Below the pieces are notes generated by a model. It did no database searches. It was not told where the DNA came from and saw only the letters and a list, made by a program, of their open reading frames with translations. A DNA stretch of 64,000 bases from Branchiostoma floridae (lineage: Eukaryota; Chordata; Leptocardii; Amphioxiformes; Branchiostomatidae). Position numbers and translations under genes: made by a program. Positions 43,074 through 54,265 of this stretch are shown piece by piece; position 1 is the stretch's first letter; the number at the start of each line of letters is the position of its first letter. Location of the stretch: assembly GCF_000003815.2 (NCBI RefSeq), contig NC_049986.1, positions 13,882,465 through 13,946,464 on the forward strand. The letters are read 5' to 3'.

Positions 43074-45784
43074 CTGCAGAAAAAAGGAAGCACATTGTTC
43101 ATGTAATCTGATGTCAAAGTTCGATATTTCTCTGAGAAATTTCTTAGTAGCCCTTTCTGTGGATACAAAGGATGCCAGTTAGTTAGACACGCGCCGCTCT
43201 GATAATGTGTCTTAGTTGCGTCTGGACGCCATTTAACGTTACATGACATTTGAAATCGCGGAAAAATGCAATTGCACAAAGATAGTTGTCTCGCGGAGCA
43301 AACCAATGGCCACCAATATTTTTACATACAACATGTACTTTAATTTCTTGATATTGAATTCTTAACGACTTAGAGGTATACTTGCATTGGCAAAATTGTC
43401 AATGCTTTTCATGGAAAATGATTTTGTTTACGCTGTGATGCCCTTATACGCGATATTAGCACCGGATAACACAGGCATTGGCATTGCAGATATATGTAAA
43501 ATGGAGCACGTGTTTCATGAGTCAAGCCCCATCACCAGTTGTGGTAAGTCAACAAGATTGGTTTTTTGTTTTTGTTTGGAAATTTCATAGTGAGGCACAT
43601 CACCCTGTATGCAAACCTACCAGTGTAGAGATAGACCGATTCTGACTTCGACGGAAAAGAAAGCAGTCGTATCATGTATGTTGTTGAAATTTATGCATTT
43701 CTGCGCGTCGTTTGTTTTGCATTCCTTTGTCATGACTCTTGGCCAAGTTTGGTGGGGTTCGTGGTTCGGTCTACTCAACCGTGTGCGCATAAGCGATGGA
43801 TTTTCACTGTCGATGTTGAAGTGTGCTCTTAATGCACTTTGAAATAAAATTGCCCTGTTCCAGCTTGAACCGACTATCAATCGTGCCCGGGTGTGGGCAC
43901 TGCGTGTTTATGCAAATGTCAAAGAGGAAGCCACCTGTGCCCACCTGCACGTAGTAACCTGCATCAAACTCTCTGCAATATAGCTTTTTATTGAGAGCAA
44001 GGGTTGGTCGTCGGTGACCGGTTAGGTGGTGGCACACATGTACTGTTAGGATTTCTAGGGTTGCAAAAATATGGTTATGTATCAATTTCATCTGCAAGAA
44101 CATCGCGACAGTTTGGGTCGCGATCTGAACACATAGTTTAGGCAAAATATGTCTTAATTAGTTCAAGTACTCAAAAATGTAGAGACTTCTTTAGACTTGG
44201 GATTTTCTTGCACACATCTATATTGCAATCACACGTACAGTCTAACGAGGATGACGCAAATAAGCCTTTTGCCAGAGGTAATTACACGAAGTATTCCCGC
44301 TCATGAGGGCGCTTGAAAACGCCCCCTATCGACCGTGATTTCAAGAGCACCCCGCTCCCTGTAATGCGAGTCCATCGAGCGAGACTGAACCCCGCCCAAG
44401 TCCATTGCCAAGACTCTAAATGTGCGGCGTTTCGCTTCATGCGAGAACTCAAAGGTCGGCGAGTGATCTTTCATTCTGTCACATTTCCTTTGTCCCAGCC
44501 TTCCTTTTCAAGATTAAAGTTATACCGAAGATACGTACAGAGGTTCTTGAAGGTGGTGGTTTAAGACCCCGGGCATGACTTAAGTGCACTAGATTACTAA
44601 GAAGGCATTTTCGTCTGCCTCTGAATCTGTGAGATAGCGGAGCAAGTTAATGTCTTCAGGGGAATAAGGAAAAGCTGGATTAAAGGAAGTCTCCCATTTT
44701 TCGGTTACATTTGTGCCGTCTCTTAAACGGAATCTACAGGCTAAAACTTTAGGTCCTTACTTTTTATCGAAGTTAGATCGGCGATTACCTTGTTAACTGT
44801 TAGATTTGTTTTTCTCCTCTCTGCCTGCCTGGTGTTGTTGCACAAACCTCTTATGTAGCAAATGATCTCGAAGCTATATTTTAAGAGGTTAAACTCTATA
44901 TCCTGCTTGCTTTGACTACGTTATTGCATTCTATCTGATTGATTGATTATCTATTGTTCACCTATTGTTCACCTATTGTGATCATTTTTATTCATTGGCT
45001 TTAGTCATTGCGCGAGTGGCAAGTTACGTAAAGGGATTTTAGCATAAAAAATATACAAGGAAGGCCAGAAGCCTGTATTCTCATTTTGTCAAACTAAGAT
45101 AAATATTAAAGATGTATTGATTAATAAGCAAATAGTGAAAGGAACCAAGTGACAAATAAGTTTAGAAGTGGATATCAAAATGTACGTTAATGATATTAAC
45201 CAATGTTGCTTCTCTCAATCCGTCCAACCGTTAAACGTGTGCAGTCTGCTAAGCAGCAGGATTCCTTCCGAATACCCAAAATAGACATCACCTCTCAGAT
45301 TCTATTAACTGCCTCCTCCTCACCCTTCCATCAGGAGCCGCGCGGAAACAGCTTTTTTATCACCTTGCCAAGGTCAAACACGTTTACAACTTCGCCTCAG
45401 GGGTTGATTGCAGCGTCGAATTTAATAAAAGGCATTTCATCACGCCGAGAGGCCGCGTCTTCCGCCACGGATCACAGCGCACTGTTTCTGAGATACCAGG
45501 CTGTGATACAGCTCATGTTGGTTTCTTACAATTCTCACCCAGCTAGTTCACTCATCTTATTCTCAAGTTCAAATCCTGAATTGATTTTGAAACGTAATCT
45601 TCGATTGGTACTTTGCAAAGTCGGCTAAACCCAGCTTTGAGGATCTCTCCATCGGTTTTTATGGAGTTGTGAACTTCTTCAGTCCTGCCTTGATGTTCAA
45701 GCGCTTCGTTAAGTACCCGAGCCGGATCAAGACGAGAAAGGAATCAAAATGTACAGAACGAAATCCCCAATTGACCTTCTCCTT
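43074..45784. other. Non-coding interval upstream of the EGF exons
   Basis: Either the first long intron of the EGF-FReD gene or intergenic DNA. Mostly AT-rich. A GC-richer block at about 45320-45480 (with CCAAGGTCA, a nuclear-receptor half-site) is a candidate regulatory element. A CTATTGTTCACC direct repeat lies near 44950-44980. No exon was recognised. Confidence 0.45.
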
Positions 45785-46110
45785 TTAACGGCCATGTTTA
45801 GTATGCCGCGGGTATGTTCTTCCCGTCTTCTCCGCTGTCTGTTTTAAGACATTCAACTGTAGCCAGACATTAAGCCGGGGGTTGATGTGCAGGTCTGATA
45901 CGGCGTTTCTTTGGAGAAAGCAGCGCGCTTGATTACAGCTGCAAACCCCGCAATCAGCGCCGCGGTCCTTATCGGCATTTGGCAGGGAGGCGCGGTTTGA
46001 TTTCTGGTTGACTTTGACAAGTTTGCGCGCTGCTTGGTAAGCTCCGTGAGTTCCGCGGCAGTGGGGCCCGGCAGGGGTGTGCCGAACGGCTGGGGCCTGC
46101 GCACAGGAAC
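45785..46110. other. GC-rich candidate regulatory block
   Basis: Distinctly GC-rich between AT-rich flanks. It contains GCGCGCTTGATTACAGCTGC, CCCCGCAATCAGCGCCGCGG and GGCATTTGGCAGGGAGGCGC. Reverse-strand open frames pass through it but show no recognisable protein and no convincing codon pattern, so I treat it as non-coding. Confidence 0.35.
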
Positions 46111-49100
46111 AACTAGGAATCCCAAAATAGAAAAAAAAAATTCTTTGACTGTACAATAACGCCGCTTTTGTATTATGTTGGTTTTGTTCAGCACTTGATA
46201 TTTTGTTGAGTTAGTTCTATGAGCTAGTCTTCTCATTTTATTCTCAGAAAAAGGAAAGACACAAATTTCTGCTGTTGTACAATAATGCTACTTTGGCAAT
46301 ATGTTGCTTTTATTCAACAATTGATATTTCGTTGATAAACGATTTTTCTGATTGGAAGATAAGTACTTCTATTTTGTTTGTTTATTGTGTTAGTTTCACC
46401 CTTAATGTGTTAATATTTTGTTGATAAAACGAATATTGTGATTGGCAAATGAATACTTCCATTTTGTTTGTGTACTGTCACTTGCGTATAAAAGTCCCAT
46501 CCTTAATGTTAAGTACCATTTGTTAAATCTTTGCAATGTTGTTATACCTTATCTTGTGTACAATTCGGCGTTTTAAAGCACTAGTGTATTGTTGTCAAAT
46601 CAATAAACCATTGTCAGAATACACCTAGCAACGAAAACACCACATTAATCAATAAGACATGGCAAAAACATGTTAAGTAATAAAGAGCTTTTGTTCCTTT
46701 GAGATGTAGAGATTCTTATCTGTCGGAATCTCAACTGTTTAATGGAAAACCGCCCAGGCAGTAACAGTTACCTAACGTCTCTTAATCATACTAATAAAAG
46801 TACAATGTGTTCCTACAAAGGCGGACACTAAAACTTTTATGGGCCTTAAAACTGTGCAAGCTACAAAGATATGGAAATTGCCGAATCGGCCACGCCCGGT
46901 TTCCAGCATGGCGAGGGAAACTTGCGATAAAAAACGGCAAATTTGATTCAACAATATGTACACTTGATAACCTTGAAATTGAGCATTTCTAACAAATAAG
47001 ACAAAGGGTGTATTGGAATCTTTATCTTTTGAACGAAAATAGCTTGGCGATTGATACAAAGATTTTAGAAAAGATTGCTCGTATCTATGCTCTTCATCAA
47101 ACGAATTTTTGGCCAACAGCCAAGTTTATATTTGTGCCAGATATGTCACGTGATGCGTTACGTCACACACACCCACAGGTAACACACACCTGCCAGGTGC
47201 TGTCAGGTGCACTATGTTCGCGATCCCCCCGTCAAGGCCCCAAATAAAAGCACGTGAAAAGACATTTGATCCGGTCAAGAGATTTTCATGGGATGCCGCA
47301 TTCCACTCGCGTAGGCCTGATGTTCAGCTATATTCATCATCAGTCATGTGTGACCAGGAGTTATGGGGGCCTTAGCAGAAATCCATCTATCCTCATCAGG
47401 CCATTGGGAAATCATCAACATGCAAATATGACATCTTCCAAGCTGGAAAAAGAATTGTATCTTCAGACAATTCATGGAAGAACATTGAGTGTTTCTTTCC
47501 ACAGCTTTCCTTTGTTATCCGAATGATTTACCTCCCATATCCCATTTTCAAAAATTTATTTTTCGGTGGGTTGGGTAAGAAATAGATTTGACATCTCACG
47601 CGTCGCTCATTACTGAGCTAAGGAATGGCATAAAACCCACCATACAGACTATCACTGAGGAGAGATCACATCAAATTCTGATGCAGGAAGTATAAAGAAG
47701 GGGAAACAACATCCGAGGCCAGAAAGGGAAATTTTAAGGAAGTATGGCATTCTTTAAAAATTCATATAGGTGTGGCTGGTGTATTTCCTTGGAAAAAATC
47801 GTGACATTTGAGGAATTATGCCAATATCATTTAGATTTCGTTACCACATGTTCGAAACAATAGCTGTCCGCGACAAAATGTCTTTGTAGGTGAATCTTTC
47901 TGAGGCCTATTCCCAGCTGTGCAAAAGTTATACGTTACTAATCATGATATCTTTCAAGAATAGTACTTGAAATTTGTGCAAAATTGATCCTTCTCTACCC
48001 TTCTATCTGCTAGGTAATCGAGAGCTTAAGGAAATGACTAGTGTCTTCGCTTTCGTTTCTAAGAAATTGGAAATAGATCGAGAGCGGCGCATTCTTTCGC
48101 TTTTGCCCTGAAGTGATCGCAGGCGGAGCACCGTCAACCTGCTTGTAAAATATCATTAAAAATCTGACATTTTCTGCTGAAAAAATAGCAACTTTGAGTT
48201 GTGTATTGTACAACAACCTGTAACGTTTTAATGACTGATGGGTAAATAGTAACAAACAGAAATATTCGTTACATCTTTTCCGTGACACGGAATTGAATAA
48301 ATGACAACTCTGCAGGAAATAGCGGTCTTCTTGCTTAGCGGTGGATACAATTGAGTATCATTGCCAAATAGTAGATACTGCTGGCTCAGGCCCAACCCCA
48401 AACTCAGAACAGTAAATGTGCATGGCATTTTAAAGCGCTTATGTTACGTTAACCTTTTCCCATAGATCCGGGACAGTTGTGGCCCCATACAAGGGCAAAT
48501 TACAAGGGGAGAACGAGCAAGGAGAAACGTAATATGTCTTAAAGGTCTCGCCCTGTCCCATTATTTTATCCTCCATGATGTGCATATACTGTATCGAACA
48601 TATCAGCACCAGTAACAGTTAAAGACCGTGGAACCGCCATTTTGACCTTGAAGGCACAGTCAGCAATGTCATGTCACTAACCGACAGGAATCATGGGAAA
48701 TCGCCAAGATTCCCGTTTATTTGAGAAGTTGAGGTGGGAATTGCATCTGACTATATTAACCATACTCAGTTGAACAAGACATTTGCCGGCACATCACCTT
48801 ATGTGTGGGTGGATTTGGAAGAAACGGAGTCAGCAAACTTCCATGTTTCACCTGCATGCTTGGTTTGCAGACGGCGTTACCATCAACAGTTCCCTCACAC
48901 CTTCATTAATCAAAATGTACGGACGCTTATTACGAAGACTGATGAATCATTTCAACATTGTAATTTTTTTTCATTGTTATTTTTTTAGGCTTATACTAGC
49001 CGGCTACTAAGAAAACTACACGATTCTTTGTTGTTTTTTTTTCTTTCTCCTGGTACAGTAGTGAAAGGTTCACCGCCTGCTTTTCACCTTAAACATCACA

Positions 49101-50749
49101 TTAATGATAGCCCGCCTATCTTTTGCTAATGCTTTTTTTGTTCATTTCATGCTATGTTGGCATATTACCCATGGCTTTTTGTTGTTGTCCTAATCATTTT
49201 ATTAACCAGGTTCGTAGCATAACACAAATAAATGAAATAGACACTTTTTTTCGTTTGCCACAAAACCGGATAACCAACATACAACTACACTTGTCCAAGC
49301 AGATTCGGAGATCATGGTTTTAGACTAACTAAAAGGAGATTCTACTTCACATGTTGGCTTCAAATGGGCTGTTATTTCAATGTTGTAATTGTAAAAATCT
49401 ATAATGGATATCTGGGTAATACTCGTTGTTGCTTATGCGCCCACTCGACACTTTCGAGACTTTCTCGACACTCGTAGCAAGATATTACGGATACGGAACA
49501 CGAACACGGAAAAGCCTCAAAGTTGCAACCATGTGATATTAGATCTATCCATTTTTTTCGTTAGATCTATCCTGTGTTTTTATCCAATAGATTCCCGTAG
49601 CACTGTTCATGCCGTGAAAAATGTGATTCTACAGATTAGTTGCTCACGTCTAAGACCTTTCCGCTCTTCAACCTGGAGAAACTAACCGGATTAGATCACT
49701 AAAAGGGCTTGCTTGAAATTTGCATTTTGTAGCCGTACTTTGCAGACAGTACGTGTCATTTCGTTTTATTCATTTTAACCCTTGACAGTTATTACATAAT
49801 ATGTTTAAGAATTCATGGCGCGTGTTAGTTGGGGGCATACATGCAACATGCAGGTCGTCAGCAATACAGGATCTGCCATGCGCAAAGTAGGGTCTTTCCT
49901 CAGCATGATGTGATTATGGCAAACGCGAAAAGGCATGGAATTCCCCTATTCCCTTCTTGCTGACATTTTAAGCAGGAGTATGTTTCACTTCAATGGAGCC
50001 TGAAATGCTGATTTTCCTAAACTGTATGAAGCGTGTATCCTGTAGGGGTTATACGAACGAATTTTACATAATAACTAGCCTTTCTCCAAAAGCAGCAGAG
50101 GAAGTCCACTTTGTTTATTCACATGTTCATCAAATCTCGCATTCCTTTAAATCTCACTCACTTTGGTCATTACGGACTCCGGCCATTTTGATTTGATGGG
50201 TACAGAGAGCAGGTGGGCCCCGTGCATTGACAATTACACAAATAGATCTATCGAATCAGGGCAGGGTGAGGTATCGAATTTCAATTTTCAAAAACCATCT
50301 GACTCCTCCGAATTCTCGATCATCCCTGAAACAGGTGCAGCCGCTACTCTGCTTGTATTTATCAAATATCTCACAGGCCACTTGATCAGCGAAGAGCAGG
50401 GCCGCGATAGTCCGTTATTGCTGAACATACAGTACAAATTGCGGAGAAAACTGAAAGAAAATGAACCCTTGTCATTCGGACGATAACAACCCCTCTATGA
50501 GATTGAATCTACAACCCCGTGAAACGTTGTTAGTTTTACGCGTTACGAGTTTTCGTTTCATATTCTATCAAATTAACCTTCCGTTAAACAATGACGTTTA
50601 TACATGTACATATACTTTCGGAAAAATTATTAGAAAAATATTGGTTACTGTTAGACGTTGGAGTTTTTAGAAGATATCGGAGCGGGATTTCGACAGTTGT
50701 GTACCAATTAGTAATATCTGCACTCGGATTTTGCACAACTGTGGCTGCT
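46111..50749. other. Non-coding interval with local duplications
   Basis: 46149-46495 contains nested direct repeats (TGTACAATAA...TGATATTT.GTTGA, and a ~85-bp unit with ATTTTGTTTGT, twice). 47139-47215 has several E-boxes (CACGTG, CACCTG, CAGGTG). 50163-50420 is a GC-richer block with AAACAGGTGCAGCCGC and CCACTTGATCAGCGAAGAGC. No gene was recognised. Confidence 0.45.
46411..46632 (+). mobile_element. Possible solo-LTR-like fossil
   Basis: About 220 bp with TGTTAATATTTTG at the left, a TATAAAAG near 46487, an AATAAA near 46601 and an ATACA-type right end. The order resembles a retroelement LTR. No internal coding region is present and target repeats are not clear, so the family and age cannot be fixed; a weak call. 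Confidence 0.2.
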
Positions 50750-51135
50750 CCGATCGGCAGTCCGCACACGCAGCGGCGGTCATGAATTTTTCATCCCGAC
50801 ATCGTCTGTCTAAGCTGCCTTAAAGTGGTCCCAGAAGAAATGCCGAGAATTCGCAACAAGAGCCCGCTTGAACATTGCTGGGGGAAAATTGCGGCCAATT
50901 TTGCCGATAATCTCGGGAGGGCAGCTCGCCGTATCAGCCCGCCGCACAAGGGTTTCCAAGTGCTCCCGAACGGGGCCTATCGATCTGGCCTCTCTATCTC
51001 CCCTCTCCACAGGGATCGCTTAAGTAAGGATATGATCTTCTCGGGGATAGGCCATCGCTTGTAATTACTCAGCGCGCGCCGATGGATCAGTATGCAGGCC
51101 GGGGGCCGCTGAAAGCCGCTGGCAGCAGGACAACT
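50750..51135. other. Strong GC-rich candidate conserved noncoding element
   Basis: A block of about 385 bp, sharply different in composition from both sides. It contains the short perfect inverted repeat AAAATTGCGGCCAATTTT, CCGATAATCTCGGGAGGGC, GTAATTACTCAGCGCGCGCC and GCCGCTGAAAGCCGCTGGCA. Short open frames exist on both strands but none resembles a known protein. Best reading: an enhancer or other regulatory element of a developmental gene. Confidence 0.4.
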
Positions 51136-53639
51136 GAACATTCAGTACCACGGATAGCGCCAATCAATACACAAGGTGCCCTTGCGGGGCCCGGGAAAGG
51201 GGAGGAGGGGACGGGTGGAGATGAAACAATGGACGGGGGTTAGATATAATCTTAACAAACAAGATATTTATCCATGTAATACAATAAACAAATTCCTACA
51301 TCTGAATTGTCTACATTGCCTCGTGATAGTCCCCCGAGTACATGTAGATTTGACGTTTCTTTCGATGAATGCGATTCCATGGTACAATGTAGTTATGTTA
51401 GCAGAATGAAAAATCCCAAAAATCAATTAATTATTTTGAGATGATTAAGCAAGTTGGAAATTCTTAGAACTGTTCTACATTGTAATCTATAAAAAATTTT
51501 TTTTTAAAATCGGCAACTTTTCTGGTGCACAAATTCGGGATTAGAAAATGTTTTCGATTTGCTTTTCCCATTTCGATAGCTGTCCCATGTTTTTATTTCA
51601 TTCAATCTGCAGCTGAAGATGTTCTTTTTAGCATTATTTTGTCAAAAAGTTTTGGAACTAACATGTAACGTTACAGCAACTGCAACAGCTACCTGCCCCT
51701 CCCAAATTCCTGGAAAAACGATATCGTTCCATCCCAGTGAGGATCTAATAAGATTACTGTTGTACGGGAACGAACTAGCCTTCAGAGATGATGTCTATCG
51801 TTCAAGTTCATTACTTCTTGAGCAGGTCTGACGGGAGCTGAGGGAAGGCTTATAGGGAGGTGCAGGATTCAATATATCTCATGTGAAAAGGACACCTTGG
51901 ATGAAAAACCCGTCCTAACCAGTGCTGCTGATGGACTTCATTTCCTGTGAGAATCCACATGGAAACTGCGCGGATCGCGGCATCAGGGTGAGGCATGGCC
52001 GCCCGGCCCGGGGTGTTCATACAGGCGTTTTGCTGTCTTCCAGGAAGAAACAAGTTCCATTATCCCGCAGCCAGACATAGCTATAAATCTTTTTATAGTT
52101 CAGAAAAGCAGTTCAGCCAAAACACATGTTAAAAGCATTTACATGTGATAACAATCGTTATAATCTCAAGTAGTAGCGAAAAATCGCCCCTATATATAAT
52201 ACCCAACTACCAAGATAATTCATTTAACGTCTTACTGATGAAAAATGGCAACAATACGTAAGAGGGGTGTTAGCTCATTTGTCCACTAATAGAATGTTAT
52301 ATAAATCCTTTTACTGGTAAAAGATGAGTTTAAGGGGTGTTAGCCCATCAGACCAATGCTGCCGTGCTCACATGAAAGATGAGTTTAAAAGGATTATAAC
52401 CTGTGTATACGTAGTTTTCGGATAATCATTTCAGATCGTTAAACTGATATTTTCCGCGAACGGGGCATTCTTTTGGAGAATGGCCTTACACTTGATACTG
52501 AGAAGCTTTTTCCAATGAAGCCAATGCCAAGATGTTTTAACATAAAAGTTCAATAAAGAAAAACAACAAAAAGTAATGCCGACAGACATAACTGTAAGCT
52601 GTTACAAGATTTAACCATTACGTGTGCGAACTACAGCTTTATAACTATCTATCTCACTATTTCACATCATTAAGTATCAAATAGAGTCATTTATTCTCGT
52701 TTTTCTACTCTCCTCATTGTCAGTAAAGAAAACCGTAGCCTTCAGACCACAAAAGGGCGCAACTTCATCCCTTGTAGACCAAGTTACACAAAGGGCATGA
52801 ATTGCTCTACGGATTTGCATAATTGGGCACGTTTGCTGACTTAGGAGAAACTCTTCTGTAGATGAACAACTCAGTTGAGACCTGACCCGGTTAACTGTAG
52901 TGCTATAACCAGGTCATTGCCCTCGTGCCTGCGGTGACCTGATTGACGAGTAGAGTCCTAGATTCCTGGGCTTGGAGGGGCAAGAACAAATAGCCAGCTT
53001 TTACGATAACTTTCAAGTTGGAGCCTAACGTGCCTTGCGATTTTCAGCTACATTTAATCTGGTTGTTGCAGTTGTTAGGAGCACATAATCAGTAGCCCAA
53101 AGATACTTTTGCATGTAATGTTTATTTGTGATCACGGCAATAATGATGCTTGCACGCACAGTACCAGTAGTTTGCAGCAAATGAACTGAGATTGACACAG
53201 GTCGGAATTATGCAAATAACCATCATGTCTAATTTTCAGAGGCTTGAGGGCTTCGGCACCTCTTTCAAGTACAGTTAGGAGATATTTGAAATCTGTTATT
53301 TAAAATCTGTATTAGTATTTTACTGTATTTAGAAAGACGAGGATGTTGGCTTGTGGCATTTGGAAAGAAGGCAGAAGCTGGAGGTTAGCAGGAACGCAAA
53401 ACATTGCGGATGTCCCCGCGGTTCATAATATTCCAAGTTCGATGAAGGCTACTGAAAACATCGTTCACTTGTAGCTAATAGGAAACAGGAAATAATTTTC
53501 TCATCATTGCAATAGCTTGGTCTCCATGCACTTCTCTTTTGCTCTATGTCCTTGACACAGCCAAATGGTCTTGCAGTAACTTTGGGAAGCAGTTTGTTAG
53601 CTGTTTGTAAATGCGATACCAAGGCTGGTAGTATTTTGC
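51136..53639. other. Non-coding interval
   Basis: Holds copy A of the 350-bp dispersed duplication (51370-51720) and a GC-rich block at 51940-52060 (with CTGTGAGAATCC and GGCATGGCCGCCCGGCCCGG). The rest is AT-rich. No gene was recognised. Confidence 0.45.
51370..51720 (+). repeat. Dispersed duplication, copy A
   Basis: About 350 bp aligns colinearly with 53919-54265. Shared blocks include GCGATTC.ATGGTA, GAGATGATTAA.CAA, GGCAACTTT.CTGGTGC, CAGCTGAAGATGTTCTTT, TTTTGTCAAAAAGTTTT and CCTCCCAAATTCCTGGAAA. By eye the two copies agree at roughly three quarters of positions. Confidence 0.8.
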
Positions 53640-53918
53640 AGGAGCCGCAGCAGCATGACATATTGCCGCAGTCCGGGAGCTCGCGGTAGTCTGTATGACT
53701 GTAGCAGAGTGTGAAAGTGAAAACACTTCATCTCTCGACAGGTGTATTATGCTAGCAGGTTGCAGGAGATTGCGCCGGCAGACCTCTCCGCCATTAACCT
53801 GGATTCCTAACGGCGTGCGATGGATGACCAATCAAGGGGCGGAGACAATGGGAGTACATAACGGGGGCCACCGCAGAGGTACGCGGGCACCGGCAGCCGC
53901 AACAACCGCCGCGCAGAA
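53640..53918. other. GC-rich candidate regulatory block
   Basis: Contains GCGATGGATGACCAATCAAG, GGGGCGGAGACAATGGGAG (Sox-type ACAATGG) and GCCACCGCAGAGG. It directly abuts copy B of the dispersed duplication. No protein was recognised. Confidence 0.35.
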
Positions 53919-54265
53919 AGCGATTCTATGGTAGTTACGTTACCAGAATCACAAACAGAAACATCACAAAAACAAAGAATTTTCTAGAGATGATTAATCA
54001 ACTTGGAAAGTCTTAAAATTCTTCTACATTATAATCTATGATGAACAAAATTGGCAACTTTCCTGGTGCGGAAATTCTGAATCATAAAATGTTTTTCGAT
54101 TTGTTTTTCCTCATTTGATGAATGTCTCCGGTTTTTATTACATTCTAACTACAGCTGAAGATGTTCTTTGTAGAATCATTTTGTCAAAAAGTTTTTGAAC
54201 TAACATGCACAGCAACTGCAACAGCTACATGTAACTGTCCCTCCCAAATTCCTGGAAAGACATGG
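53919..54265 (+). repeat. Dispersed duplication, copy B
   Basis: Direct-orientation partner of 51370-51720, about 2.55 kb away. Both copies follow GC-rich DNA by up to a few hundred bases. Confidence 0.8.

Noticed and set aside
45853-46236. 127-codon minus-strand frame in the GC-rich block
   Set aside because: No recognisable domain, no credible splice context, runs into AT-rich repeats; more likely noncoding.
46411-46632. Confident LTR retroelement call
   Set aside because: Only a TATAAAAG and an AATAAA in plausible order; no clear ends, target repeats or internal genes, so kept only as a low-confidence feature.
50810-51064. Overlapping open frames on both strands in the 50750-51135 block
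   Set aside because: Open frames on both strands are expected in short GC-rich DNA; no family similarity or signal peptide seen.
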